64,000 nucleotides of DNA. Origin: an uncultured Victivallales bacterium (GTDB taxonomy: Bacteria > Verrucomicrobiota > Lentisphaeria > Victivallales > UBA1829). Under the pieces are notes generated by a model. It was not told the DNA's origin, did no database searches, and saw only the letters and a program-made list of their open reading frames with translations. Position 1 is the first letter of the stretch. Each line of letters starts with the position of its first letter. The DNA is taken from positions 1 through 64,000 of the forward strand of contig CAKUJH010000011.1 of NCBI GenBank assembly GCA_934661375.1, read 5' to 3'. Shown here in pieces: positions 8,646 through 17,214 of this stretch. A program made the position numbers and the translations under genes.

Positions 8646-9620
8646 ATGCGTGTAACCGGAACTTTTTTGGATGAAATCAGTTTTGATATTCCGCACCATA
8701 ACTGGGGCGTGAAAGAATGGGATCGGGATTTTCAGGCGATGAAAGCCATGGGAATTCACCGGGTCATCATGATTCGCTGCGCCCATAAGAACTTCATGAC
8801 CTACAATTCCAAAGTGATCCCGCGGGTCAACGGATCATATGTGATGCACAAGCCGCCGATCGATCTGGTGGACATGTTCCTGACCCTGGCGGAAAAGTAT
8901 GACATGGAATACTATTTCGGCACGATGCATTGTCATCCGGACAGCTGCCGCAACTGGCATGACCCGAAAATTTTCCGTGAGGAAGCCGCTTTCAATCTCG
9001 ACATCATTTCTGAAGTGCAGGACCTTTACGGCGACCGCAAGGCGTTTCGCGGCTGGTATCTGACTCATGAAGTCTGCGCCAACAACACCGGAACCGTGGA
9101 ACTGCTGGCGCGTCAGGCGGAACATGCCAAGAAAATATCCGGCGGGAAACCGACTCTGATTTCGCCGTACTTTGCCGGAGTCAAAGCCAACGACGGAACC
9201 ACTGCCAACGGGTACCGTCCGCTTACGGTGGAAGAACATACGGAGCAGTGGACGCAGATTTTCTCGCAGCTGCGCGGTCTGCTGGACTATGTGGCGTTTC
9301 AGGACGGACATGTCAACTATCAGGAACTGGCGGCGTATCATAAGGCGACCCGTCTGCTGGCGGACAAATACGGAATTGAGACATGGAGCAACATCGAGAG
9401 TTTTGACCGGGATATGCCGATTCTTTTCCTGCCGATCAAATGGGAAAAATTCCAATGGAAACTGGAATCCGCCGAGGCAGCCGGAATCAAGGACGGCATC
9501 ACGTTCGAGTTTTCGCATTTCATGAGCCCGAACAGCATGTATCAGTCGGCGCACGGACTGTATGACCGTTACTGTGAATACTTCGGCATTCCGGCGCGTT
9601 CCTCGGATTTCGTCCGGTAA
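8646..9620 (+). CDS. DUF4434-type glycoside-hydrolase-like protein
   Basis: This 324-residue protein has no signal peptide, so it is probably cytoplasmic. The start (VTGTFLDEISFDIPHHNWG) and the string of barrel strands, including MGIHRVIMIRC, YFGTMHCHPDSC, FRGWYLTHEVCANN, LDYVAFQDGH and ETWSNIESF, fit the DUF4434 TIM-barrel family found in sugar-utilisation loci. The H-E and E-S-F strand ends are candidate active-site positions. It is 20 bases downstream of the LamG hydrolase and shares its operon, so it likely works on the oligosaccharide released outside the cell after uptake. The reaction is unknown. The ATG follows GGAAGA. Confidence 0.75.
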   Translation: MRVTGTFLDEISFDIPHHNWGVKEWDRDFQAMKAMGIHRVIMIRCAHKNFMTYNSKVIPRVNGSYVMHKPPIDLVDMFLTLAEKYDMEYYFGTMHCHPDSCRNWHDPKIFREEAAFNLDIISEVQDLYGDRKAFRGWYLTHEVCANNTGTVELLARQAEHAKKISGGKPTLISPYFAGVKANDGTTANGYRPLTVEEHTEQWTQIFSQLRGLLDYVAFQDGHVNYQELAAYHKATRLLADKYGIETWSNIESFDRDMPILFLPIKWEKFQWKLESAEAAGIKDGITFEFSHFMSPNSMYQSAHGLYDRYCEYFGIPARSSDFVR

Positions 9621-9642
9621 GACTGCAGCACTGACTGGACGG

Positions 9643-12183
9643 ATGAATATTATGCTTACGGTGGAAGATTATACGCCCGCGCCTTTCTGGTTCCTGAATC
9701 ATCAGCTGGAAAAAGATGAACTGCTCCGTCAGCTGCGGCTGATGAAGGAGCAGGGGATAAACGCCTTTTTCATGCACCCCAGAGCCGGGCTCCGGATTCC
9801 GTACGGTTCGAACGAATGGTTCGAGCTGATCCGGTACATTGCCGAAGAAGCCGCAAAACTGGGGATGAAACCATGGCTGTATGATGAAGACCCGTTTCCT
9901 TCCGGTCCGGCGGGCGGAAGGATTTTTCTGGAGCATCCGGAATACCGGGCGCGCGAACTTGTCTTCCGGGAAATCCTGCCGGAAAACGGTCAGGCTTCCG
10001 CCGATTTAGGGGAGGGGAAACTCCTGGAACTGCTGGCGGTCCGCACCGATGCCGACGGCAATGTGCTGGAATCGCGGGATGTTTCCGGGGATGCCGGTAT
10101 GCTGCGGGATGATTTTTTCCGCACCCTGTGGCCCAGCCCGTATTATTACCATCTGTTCGGCAGAAAAACCTATCATCATTACCGCGCCGAAACATTTTAT
10201 CCGCATTACCAGATCCGGATTCCGCTGGCGGACGGCTGGAAAATTTATGCCGTTACGGCTGAAACGGTTACCGCCAACAAATACGGCGGCATACCGGACA
10301 ATCTGAATCCGGAATGTGTACGGGAATTCATGCATTGGACGCATGAACAGTACAAGGCAAAACTCGGTGATCTGTTCGGCAGTGTCATTCCCGGAATTTT
10401 CACCGACGAAACGGCTTGCGGGGGAACGTATGCGTGGACACCGCGTTTTGCCGAGGAATTCCGGAAACGCCGCGGTATGGAGTTCCAGGGACACTGTCAT
10501 CTGATTTTCCGCGGCAATACAGCAGAAGCAGAAAAATTTCGGGAAGCCTATTGGCAGACAGTTTACGAATTATTTACAGAAGCCTTTTTCATGCCCGTCA
10601 ACGAATGGTGCAGGGAAAATCATCTGCTGCTGTGCGGACACGGCATCGGGGAAGAAATGCCGCTCGCCACCACCAATGGAATGAATATTTTCGGCTTGCA
10701 GAAGTATACCGGAATTCCCGGATTCGATCATATCACGCCCAACATTCCCAACTGGAGCGATTTCACCAGTCTGAATCTGGGCGGCAAACTGGTGGCTTCC
10801 GCCGCCGAGCAGAACGGCATGAACCGGGTCATGTGCGAATGTTTCGGCTGTAATCCCTATAATTTCAATCAGGACGGCATGAAGCGCAATATGCGCTGGC
10901 TTTACGCGTTAGGCGTCAACATGCCGGTACCCCACGGTTTTCATTATTCATACGATGGATTCCGGAAGGATGATGCCGGGAAAAGTTTCTTCTTCCAGTC
11001 GCCGGATTATGACCGTTTTCATGAATTTGCGGCATACGCCGGACGTCTCGGCTGGAAGCTGGGGGAATCGCGCAGCTACGTTCAGCTTTGTCTGCTTTAT
11101 CCGGAAAACACTTTCCGCCGGCTGGTTCCGGCAGAGCAGCCGCGCGCTGTGGAATACATGGAACAGTTATACCGTACGGTTCAGATTCTGCTCCGGAACC
11201 AGATTCCCTTTGAGTTGGCGGATGAGGAAACTCTGCGGCTGGCGGAAATCCGGGAAGACGGTTTCCGCTGCGGCAGAAAGATTTATCAGAAACTGCTGCT
11301 GCCGTTTCCGGTTGAACGGGAATGGCTGAACCGGTATCAGCCGTTTTTCACCGGGCTGGATGCGGCTCTACACATGGAAAATGATTTTGCGGTTCTGGAG
11401 GATTCGACCGGTAAAAAAGCCGGTACGGTCATGATTCAATATCGTATTCATGAAAACGGCAGACTGCTTTACATTTTTCACAACAGCCCGGACCGCGCCC
11501 GTTTCCGCTTGAATATCCGGCATTTGTCCGGCGGTCTTTACCGTTACGGGGAAGATATGGAAAGTCTTTTCCGTTTTTCGCCGGATCGCAGTTTTGAACT
11601 GCCGGCTTACGGCGCCGCGCTTTTTGAACTCCCGGATTCTCCTTTGAATGAAAAAGATTATCCGGAGCAGATTCTTCCTGATCCCGATCTGGATTTTCTG
11701 GTTCATCCGGTCTGGGATTATGTGCCGGATATCCCCGGCATTGCCGCTGCCGTCGGCGACTGGGACGTTTCCGCTGGAAATGAATATTACCCGAACGTGC
11801 ATTACAATCTGATCCGGGAAATTGCCGGTTCGGAGCGTCCGCACCCGAAACGCATCGGTTCAAAGCCCATTTTCGACTGTGCGCCGGAACGCAGAACTTT
11901 TTATCCGGTCCGGGTCGTTTATGAGAGCAGTTTCAACTTGCCGGAGGTTTCCGGATCATGGCAGCTGCTGTTTGAACATGACACTTTTCAGGGAAAAGCG
12001 GAATTGTTCCTCAACGGCGAAAAACTTCCTGCTGCCGAACGGTGCAGAGTGTATGATTCCTGGAATATGGCGGTCGATCTTTCTGGAAAACTGCGCGCCG
12101 GAAAAAATACCTTGCAGGCGGTTTTCCCCTCGGCGGAGGAATTTGACGGAATCACTTCCATGGTTTATATCCGGAAACGCTGA
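9643..12183 (+). CDS. Large glycoside hydrolase (GH106-like)
   Basis: About 846 residues. The N-terminus (APFWFLNHQLEKDELLRQL, FFMHPRAGLRIPYGSNEW, KPWLYDEDPFPSGPAGG) is the conserved block of a family of long hydrolases often labelled GH106-like or simply glycosyl hydrolase. DETACGGTYAWTPRFAEEF and CHGIGEE-like strands mark the barrel. The last 130 residues (FEHDTFQGKAELFLNGEKL, LRAGKNTLQAVF) form a galactose-binding jelly roll. There is no signal peptide, so the enzyme is intracellular. The ATG at 9643 is 22 bases after the DUF4434 stop; a second ATG at 9652 is equally possible because neither has a strong ribosome site. It is the last gene of the LacI-headed operon. A rhamnoside or arabinoside substrate is a guess. 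Confidence 0.7.
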   Translation: MNIMLTVEDYTPAPFWFLNHQLEKDELLRQLRLMKEQGINAFFMHPRAGLRIPYGSNEWFELIRYIAEEAAKLGMKPWLYDEDPFPSGPAGGRIFLEHPEYRARELVFREILPENGQASADLGEGKLLELLAVRTDADGNVLESRDVSGDAGMLRDDFFRTLWPSPYYYHLFGRKTYHHYRAETFYPHYQIRIPLADGWKIYAVTAETVTANKYGGIPDNLNPECVREFMHWTHEQYKAKLGDLFGSVIPGIFTDETACGGTYAWTPRFAEEFRKRRGMEFQGHCHLIFRGNTAEAEKFREAYWQTVYELFTEAFFMPVNEWCRENHLLLCGHGIGEEMPLATTNGMNIFGLQKYTGIPGFDHITPNIPNWSDFTSLNLGGKLVASAAEQNGMNRVMCECFGCNPYNFNQDGMKRNMRWLYALGVNMPVPHGFHYSYDGFRKDDAGKSFFFQSPDYDRFHEFAAYAGRLGWKLGESRSYVQLCLLYPENTFRRLVPAEQPRAVEYMEQLYRTVQILLRNQIPFELADEETLRLAEIREDGFRCGRKIYQKLLLPFPVEREWLNRYQPFFTGLDAALHMENDFAVLEDSTGKKAGTVMIQYRIHENGRLLYIFHNSPDRARFRLNIRHLSGGLYRYGEDMESLFRFSPDRSFELPAYGAALFELPDSPLNEKDYPEQILPDPDLDFLVHPVWDYVPDIPGIAAAVGDWDVSAGNEYYPNVHYNLIREIAGSERPHPKRIGSKPIFDCAPERRTFYPVRVVYESSFNLPEVSGSWQLLFEHDTFQGKAELFLNGEKLPAAERCRVYDSWNMAVDLSGKLRAGKNTLQAVFPSAEEFDGITSMVYIRKR

Positions 12184-12208
12184 ATTGCTCCATTTAAAAA
12201 ACAGAAAA

Positions 12209-12234
12209 GCCCGTTTCCTTTGCGGGAAACGGGC
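12209..12234 (-). terminator. Rho-independent terminator
   Basis: A perfect 10-bp stem, GCCCGTTTCC (12209-12218) with GGAAACGGGC (12225-12234), and a six-base loop. On the minus strand it is followed by TTTTCTGTTTTTT, so it mainly ends the 12255-13277 transcript. It also lies 26 bp after the end of the plus-strand glycan operon and can slow convergent transcription. Confidence 0.85.
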
Positions 12235-12254
12235 AGAGAAAAGCGGAACAGCGT

Positions 12255-13277
12255 TTACTGGTTCAGCAGATAATTGCGGACTGCTTCCGCGGATTCCGGC
12301 CATTTCTTGATTTCGCGGTCGCCGAGGATGATGACTCCTTCGACAACGCCCTTGGTGATGTATTCCCGTGCTTTGTCCAGCTGATGAATGAGCAGCTGCG
12401 GCAGGTTGCCGGAGTCGCTGCGGCCGTATTCATGCAGGAAGATTCCCTGAATGATCGGCTTGCCGGGGAACATCTTCTGGCATTGGAGCAGATGCTGGTC
12501 GTAATCCAGAATTTCATCCAGATGCCAGAACCAGAGATTGACGGTGTCCATGTACGGCTGAATATAAGAGAAATCTTTGTGGTAAAGTTCGTGGACATAA
12601 ACCACGCCGTACATTTTCAGTTTGTCATTGTATTTTTTGAGAGCTTTGTAGCGGGCTTCGAAGGGTTCCGGCAGAACCACTTTCTGGAAATTGGTGGTAA
12701 CGTCGTCGCACATGGCGCCGACAATATTCGGGAACTGCAGGGAGAGCTTGCTGAGATGCTCCGCGTTTTCCTCGTCGTTTTTGCCTTCCTGCGCTCCGGG
12801 AGTGCGGCAGTTGGCGTTCACCTGACAGAGCACACGCTTGAAACCGGAATGCAGACCGAGCATTTTTTCGGTAGTCGGGCCGTAGACATAGACCACATTC
12901 TTTGCGTTATAATACTGAGCGCCGCGGATCAGGGTGTCATCCGCCATGCTGCCGCCCCAGTAAGGAGTCGGGCCGCCCCAGACCCAGAGATTGTCTTCGC
13001 CGAGTTTGGTATATCGGGAGGTGTCTGCTTTCGGCATTTCCGCGAGAATTTCATCGACAATCGCGGCGACTGCTTTCTTTTCCGGTTCGATCAGTTTCGG
13101 CCATTCCATGTTGACGGGACCGCGCAGCGGATCGTCGTCAACTTTGCCGGACGGGGTGGGGGCGGCGGTTTCGCCCAGCTGGATTTCCGGGTGTTCTTTG
13201 CGGACCTGGACCGCTTTGTACGCCAGGCGTTCCACTGCGAGTTCGAGGCGTTTCCGCTGTTCGTCTGTCATGCTCAT
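12255..13277 (-). CDS. Conserved hypothetical protein, possible TIM-barrel hydrolase
   Basis: A 340-residue soluble protein without signal peptide. Strand-like motifs (NLWVWGGPTPYWGGSM, FKRVLCQVNANCRT, NIVGAMCDDVTTNF, MYGVVYVHELYHKDF, VNLWFWHLDEILDYDQ, IIQGIFLHEYGRSDSG) look like successive beta strands of an alpha/beta barrel with acidic residues at strand ends. This suggests a hydrolase or isomerase of the kind seen in PVC sugar loci. I cannot place it in a named family. It is transcribed away from the AraC regulator at 13389, with about 110 bp between them, so the regulator probably controls it. GGAGACGAATC lies just upstream of the ATG. Confidence 0.65.
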   Translation of the reverse strand: MSMTDEQRKRLELAVERLAYKAVQVRKEHPEIQLGETAAPTPSGKVDDDPLRGPVNMEWPKLIEPEKKAVAAIVDEILAEMPKADTSRYTKLGEDNLWVWGGPTPYWGGSMADDTLIRGAQYYNAKNVVYVYGPTTEKMLGLHSGFKRVLCQVNANCRTPGAQEGKNDEENAEHLSKLSLQFPNIVGAMCDDVTTNFQKVVLPEPFEARYKALKKYNDKLKMYGVVYVHELYHKDFSYIQPYMDTVNLWFWHLDEILDYDQHLLQCQKMFPGKPIIQGIFLHEYGRSDSGNLPQLLIHQLDKAREYITKGVVEGVIILGDREIKKWPESAEAVRNYLLNQ

Positions 13278-13388
13278 GATTCGTCTCCTTTTGCTGAATT
13301 TTTTGATATCCTCACTTGCAGAATGTCATTTCGTGAATATATTATACAGCAAAGAAACGAAAATAAAATGTCATAATTTGTGTTTTTT

Positions 13389-14210
13389 ATGTCAAATACT
13401 ACTATATCCGGCATTTCAGCCAATTGCGGAGCCGCTTTTGATGCGGTCATCCGGGTATGCAGTTTTTCCCGGATCATGAAATGGAATTACCGCGGGGTAA
13501 CACATTCCTGCTGGGCTTTCTACTGGAATCCGGATCCGGGTGCGTGTCTTGAATATGAAGGCAATACTGTGGAAATGCCGCCGGACCGGGTTTTTCTGAT
13601 TCCCCCGTACACCAATTATTCCTCCGGCAGCACGAAACCGTTTCGGCATCTTTATCTGCATTTTGAGCTGCCTTCTCCGTTTGACCGGGTGAAGCGCGGC
13701 ATTCTTTCCTTTCCGGCGGATCATGCCCGGCAATTCTTTCAGCAGATTGATCAGAATCCGCCCGTTCATACGTATCCACTGCTGCTGCGTCTGCTGCTGT
13801 ATCCGTATCTGTACCGGATTCCGGCGGAACAGTTTCTGAATCCAGGGGAAAGCACGCTGGACCCGCGGATCCGCCGTGCCACGGAACTGATGAACAGTCA
13901 TCTGGTCCGGCCGCTGCCCAACCGGGAACTCTGCCGGAAAGCCGGAATTCCGCTGAACCTGTTCTACCGGGAATTTCAGCGGGAACTGGGAATGTCCCCG
14001 AAAAAGTATCTGCTGAATCAGCGCATGGAACATGCCCGGCGTCTGCTGATACACAGCACGGATTCCATTGAGGAAATTGCGGCACAGACCGGATATGCGG
14101 ACCGTTTTCATTTTTCCAAAGTGTTCAGACGTTTTTATGACATTCCGCCTGCCGCCTACCGGGAAAACAGTTCCGGGGACGGCAAAAAAAGAGGAAAGAA
14201 GAATTGTTAA
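13389..14210 (+). CDS. AraC-family transcriptional regulator
   Basis: The C-terminal 100 residues carry the two helix-turn-helix units of AraC/XylS proteins: LPNRELCRKAGIPLNLFYRE and SIEEIAAQTGYADRFHFSK, closing with FRRFYDIPPAAYR. The N-terminal half (PPDRVFLIPPYTNYSSGS, RHLYLHFEL) is a cupin-like sensor arm. The ATG at 13389 is preferred to a GTG three codons upstream, although neither has a good ribosome site. The gene diverges from the hypothetical enzyme at 12255-13277 and probably activates it and itself from the shared AT-rich spacer. The ligand is unknown but likely a sugar. Confidence 0.85.
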   Translation: MSNTTISGISANCGAAFDAVIRVCSFSRIMKWNYRGVTHSCWAFYWNPDPGACLEYEGNTVEMPPDRVFLIPPYTNYSSGSTKPFRHLYLHFELPSPFDRVKRGILSFPADHARQFFQQIDQNPPVHTYPLLLRLLLYPYLYRIPAEQFLNPGESTLDPRIRRATELMNSHLVRPLPNRELCRKAGIPLNLFYREFQRELGMSPKKYLLNQRMEHARRLLIHSTDSIEEIAAQTGYADRFHFSKVFRRFYDIPPAAYRENSSGDGKKRGKKNC

Positions 14211-14211
14211 C

Positions 14212-14239
14212 TTGAAAAAGTCATAATCTGTTGTATATT
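14212..14239 (+). promoter_or_regulatory. Promoter of the STAS-domain gene
   Basis: TTGAAA (14212-14217) and TATATT (14234-14239) have a 16-bp spacer. The promoter lies directly after the AraC gene's stop codon and about 45 bp ahead of the STAS gene, whose start is preceded by GGGAGGAATA. Confidence 0.6.
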
Positions 14240-14284
14240 ACTTGCTTTGAGTTCAAAAACAATAATCCGGGAGGAATATAGAAA

Positions 14285-14626
14285 ATGGAACTTAAAATCA
14301 TACAGACCAACGATCAGTATACGCATGTCGCTTTGTCGGGTCGTCTGGATATCGATGGTGTGAAATCCATTGAACTGGAATTTGCTTCTCTGATCGGCGG
14401 ACAGAACAAATCCGCCATTGTGGATATGACAGAAGTCAGTTTCATTGCGTCTCTCGGTATGCGTATGCTCCTCAGTACGGCGAAAAGCCTGCGGGCGCAT
14501 GACCGGAAAATTGTGCTGTACAATCCGCAGCCGGTGGTTCAGGAAGCTCTGGAAACTGCCGGATTCTCCGCGGTTATGCCCATCGAGAATGACCTCGCCA
14601 AGGCTCTTGCCCTGGTTCAGCAGTAA
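14285..14626 (+). CDS. STAS-domain anti-sigma factor antagonist
   Basis: The 113-residue protein is a single STAS domain like SpoIIAA/RsbV. The core reads VALSGRLDIDGVKSIE, then KSAIVDMTEVSFIASLGMRM, with Ser56 at the site phosphorylated in family members. Dephosphorylated antagonists bind and sequester the partner kinase. The next gene (14662) encodes a HATPase of the RsbW/SpoIIAB type, so this is a partner-switching pair. No sigma factor, PP2C phosphatase or receiver gene is adjacent, so target and input are not known. The start has a strong GGGAGGAATA ribosome site. Confidence 0.88.
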   Translation: MELKIIQTNDQYTHVALSGRLDIDGVKSIELEFASLIGGQNKSAIVDMTEVSFIASLGMRMLLSTAKSLRAHDRKIVLYNPQPVVQEALETAGFSAVMPIENDLAKALALVQQ

Positions 14627-14661
14627 TTCCTGCCGTGCCGGCACGGAAACGGAAGACCGTC

Positions 14662-15069
14662 ATGTCTGATAGATTGGAACTTTCTGTCGAAAATACCTTG
14701 GATTCGGTTGCCGCGGCAGCACGGACGGTCAGCCGTTTTGCGGAAGAAACCGCTTTATCTCCGCGCAAATCATACCAGCTGGATCTGGTTTTTGAAGAGC
14801 TGATGACCAATCTGGTGAAATATTCGTATGACGATTCCGCACGGCATCAGATAGCCGTTTCGCTGGAAAACCGCGATGACGTGCTGACTTTGACCATCAC
14901 GCACGACGGCATGGATTTCAACCCCTGGCAATCCCCTGATCCGGATCTTGCTGTTCCGCTGGAACAGCGTTCCGAGGGTGGCATCGGGATTTATCTGGTC
15001 CGCAAGTTTTCCCGTTCCGTGGATTATGAACGCCGGGATTCCAGGAGCATCATTACCGTCAGATTCTGA
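14662..15069 (+). CDS. RsbW/SpoIIAB-like anti-sigma regulatory factor, HATPase
   Basis: The 135-residue protein shows a GHKL ATPase fold: FEELMTNLVKYSY is the N box that binds Mg-ATP, THDGMDFNP is the G1 box, and GGIGIYLVRKFS is the G2 box. Serine-protein kinases of this type phosphorylate the STAS partner and inhibit a sigma factor or another output. The ATG at 14662 follows GGAAG; a GTG at 14635 would add nine residues rich in basic amino acids. It lies 35 bp after the STAS gene in the same transcript. The low number of accessory genes resembles the stand-alone HATPase/STAS pairs common in PVC and cyanobacterial genomes. Confidence 0.82.
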   Translation: MSDRLELSVENTLDSVAAAARTVSRFAEETALSPRKSYQLDLVFEELMTNLVKYSYDDSARHQIAVSLENRDDVLTLTITHDGMDFNPWQSPDPDLAVPLEQRSEGGIGIYLVRKFSRSVDYERRDSRSIITVRF

Positions 15070-15082
15070 ATGTTTCTGCGGA

Positions 15083-16747
15083 TTATTCGCCCAAAGTAAA
15101 GAATTGCAGCCGTCCGCCGGAAGATGTTTCACGCCGGATCAGTTCATCTGCATTGACCTGCGCGCCGTTCGCCGCAAAAAGATACCGCTGCGGCAGATTC
15201 AGTGCCGCCAGACCCATGCTCAGAAATCCGTTGACGGAAGCAAAATCTTTTTTCAGCCAGCTGCTGCTTTCCTGCAGTTCCGGTCCGGCTTCGTACATGA
15301 TGCACAGCACCGGACGTCCTTTCAGATTTTCACCGTTCCGGATTTTCCGCAGAGGGTAGAGCCAGCAGGGAACATTTTCGCCGGCGTCCGCCTGCTGGAT
15401 TGCCGGACACCCCGGTTCGAAGGCGACCGTGGCAAAATCAGGAAACCGCATGGCACCCAGAACATTGTCATGCAGCAGCATCAGAAAACGCGGCGCACGC
15501 AGCCGCTCCATCAGATCCGCGCGCGGTTCCACCTGAAACAGACTGGCGACTACATACGCATCGGTCGGACGGTAGGCAATCAGAATATCCGATGAAACAT
15601 TCTGCCGGAGATTGTTGAAAACCACTCCCATATCCGGATCGCTGTACCGGATTCTGCGCGGATTCGAAAAACCGGCGCAGACCGCCAGAATCACCAGCGT
15701 GCCGATCAGAGTGAAACGCCGGTACTCCGGATGTTCCGAGATCCATTTTTCAGCCGTCAGAACTGCACCGATCCAGACCAGCGGCAGCAGCGGCAGGTAC
15801 ACCCGCGCCGGACCGCCTTTCGTCACCAGTGCGGAAATCAGCATCAGCAAAACGGTTCCGGCGGCAGTCATGCCCGTTTTCCCGGCGAAAGTTTTCCGGT
15901 ATTTCCAGGCTCCCGCGGCGCAGACCGCCAGCGGCCAGAGCAAGCCGGTTGACCACAGCATGTTCCAGGCATAATGCAGATACTGCGGCACGGAGGTGAA
16001 GACTTCGCCGAACTGAGCGCGTCCCGCCGCAAACTGCCGGAAGTTGCCGACATACCAGAACAGAATGAACAATCCACACAGACAACCAGCAATCAGCAGA
16101 CTGCGGTTTTCCCGGAGAACCGCCCGGAGTCCGTTCCGGAACGGAATGAACAGCAGAATCCACAGCCCGGTCAGAAATGCGGCGAACAGAACTCCGCTGG
16201 ACACGGAAAGGCAACTGCCCAGAACGCAGAGCAGCCATGCCGCGGCATTCCATTTCCGGTTTTCCGCGCGGCATTCCGCATAGCACAGCAGGGCAAGCAT
16301 CATGCCGGAAACAAAGAATACCTGAAGAGAATACCCGCGCGCCGTCTCCGCATAATGCAGAATCATGCCGTCCAGCAGCACTCCGGCGGTCAGCAGAATT
16401 TTCAAGGCGGGATTTTTCAGAAAACGTTCCGATGCGGACAGCAGAAGCAGAAACAATCCAGTGAATCCCAGCAGTGCGGGCAGCCGGAGAGTGAACGGTC
16501 CCAGCCCGAATGTGTTTCCGAACCATTTGATGCCCAGCGTGTTCAGGACATGATTGTTGGGTGTTGCCACATCGGACAGAATTCTGCCGGCGGGCAGGGA
16601 GACATAATTCCGGAGAGTCCAGATTTCATCATATTCCAGCGACCGGGTCAGGATGTTCTGACAGCACACATATATAAGGATCAGGAAAAACAGTCCGAGG
16701 ATCAGGAAAGTTTTATTCCGAAGCAGAGACGGGGAGGTTTCGTTCAT
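15083..16747 (-). CDS. Multi-spanning membrane glycosyltransferase, ArnT/PMT-like
   Basis: The 554-residue protein begins with a membrane helix (FLILGLFFLILIYVC), then EYDEIWTLRNYV, the Asp-Glu motif in the first external loop of GT-C fold enzymes of the PMT/ArnT type. About ten further hydrophobic segments follow (for example ALLGFTGLFLLLL, LIAGCLCGLFILFWYVG), and a soluble tail of about 170 residues faces the periplasm. Such enzymes move sugars from polyprenyl-phosphate carriers to lipid or protein acceptors. It overlaps the upstream lipoprotein gene by 35 bp and is the last gene of the carA run. The acceptor and sugar cannot be deduced. Confidence 0.75.
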   Translation of the reverse strand: MNETSPSLLRNKTFLILGLFFLILIYVCCQNILTRSLEYDEIWTLRNYVSLPAGRILSDVATPNNHVLNTLGIKWFGNTFGLGPFTLRLPALLGFTGLFLLLLSASERFLKNPALKILLTAGVLLDGMILHYAETARGYSLQVFFVSGMMLALLCYAECRAENRKWNAAAWLLCVLGSCLSVSSGVLFAAFLTGLWILLFIPFRNGLRAVLRENRSLLIAGCLCGLFILFWYVGNFRQFAAGRAQFGEVFTSVPQYLHYAWNMLWSTGLLWPLAVCAAGAWKYRKTFAGKTGMTAAGTVLLMLISALVTKGGPARVYLPLLPLVWIGAVLTAEKWISEHPEYRRFTLIGTLVILAVCAGFSNPRRIRYSDPDMGVVFNNLRQNVSSDILIAYRPTDAYVVASLFQVEPRADLMERLRAPRFLMLLHDNVLGAMRFPDFATVAFEPGCPAIQQADAGENVPCWLYPLRKIRNGENLKGRPVLCIMYEAGPELQESSSWLKKDFASVNGFLSMGLAALNLPQRYLFAANGAQVNADELIRRETSSGGRLQFFTLGE

Positions 16748-17213
16748 TTTCCGTTCCTTTCCGGGCAGACTCTTCCGGAATGACGCCGCCCAGTATGTTT
16801 TTCAGCAGATCATCGCTGTTCCGCACGGCAAAACAGCAGCGGCTTTCAGCATACGGCAGAACCGGGGAAAGCTGGAAACGCCGTATTTCCGCGGGGGTGA
16901 ATTTGCCAGCAATGACATCAGCATGACCGCCGCGCAGAAGCGCCGGCAGTTTTTCCCGGCGGCTGATCCGGAATACTTTCAGGCGCAGATTTTCTTTTTC
17001 CAGAACTGCGCGGAGCTGTTTCACTTCCTCATCGGCGGCATCCGAATCCACTTGCGCCAGAACGAGTTCCCGTTTCGTCAGCTGATTTTTCAGCCGGGGG
17101 GCGGCAACCCGTTCCCGGTACAGCGGATCCGTTTCCGGCACAGCCGCAGTTTCGCGGACACAGGCGCAGAGCATGGTCAGCAGAAGCAGCGGCAGTATCG
17201 GAAGTGTTCTCAT
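16713..17213 (-). CDS. Small lipoprotein, fragment-like solute-binding fold
   Basis: This 166-residue protein has a lipoprotein signal (LPLLLLTMLCAC, with the last Cys as probable lipidation site). The mature part (LVLAQVDSDAADEEVKQL, LLRGGHADVIAGKFTPAEI, PVLPYAESRCCFAVRN) resembles one lobe of a family 3 extracellular solute-binding protein, about half the usual size. It starts two bases after the carA stop and overlaps the glycosyltransferase gene, so translation is probably coupled. The tail past residue 150 is lysine- and glutamate-rich and may be unstructured. Function uncertain. Confidence 0.6.
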   Translation of the reverse strand: MRTLPILPLLLLTMLCACVRETAAVPETDPLYRERVAAPRLKNQLTKRELVLAQVDSDAADEEVKQLRAVLEKENLRLKVFRISRREKLPALLRGGHADVIAGKFTPAEIRRFQLSPVLPYAESRCCFAVRNSDDLLKNILGGVIPEESARKGTENERNLPVSASE

Positions 17214-17214
17214 G

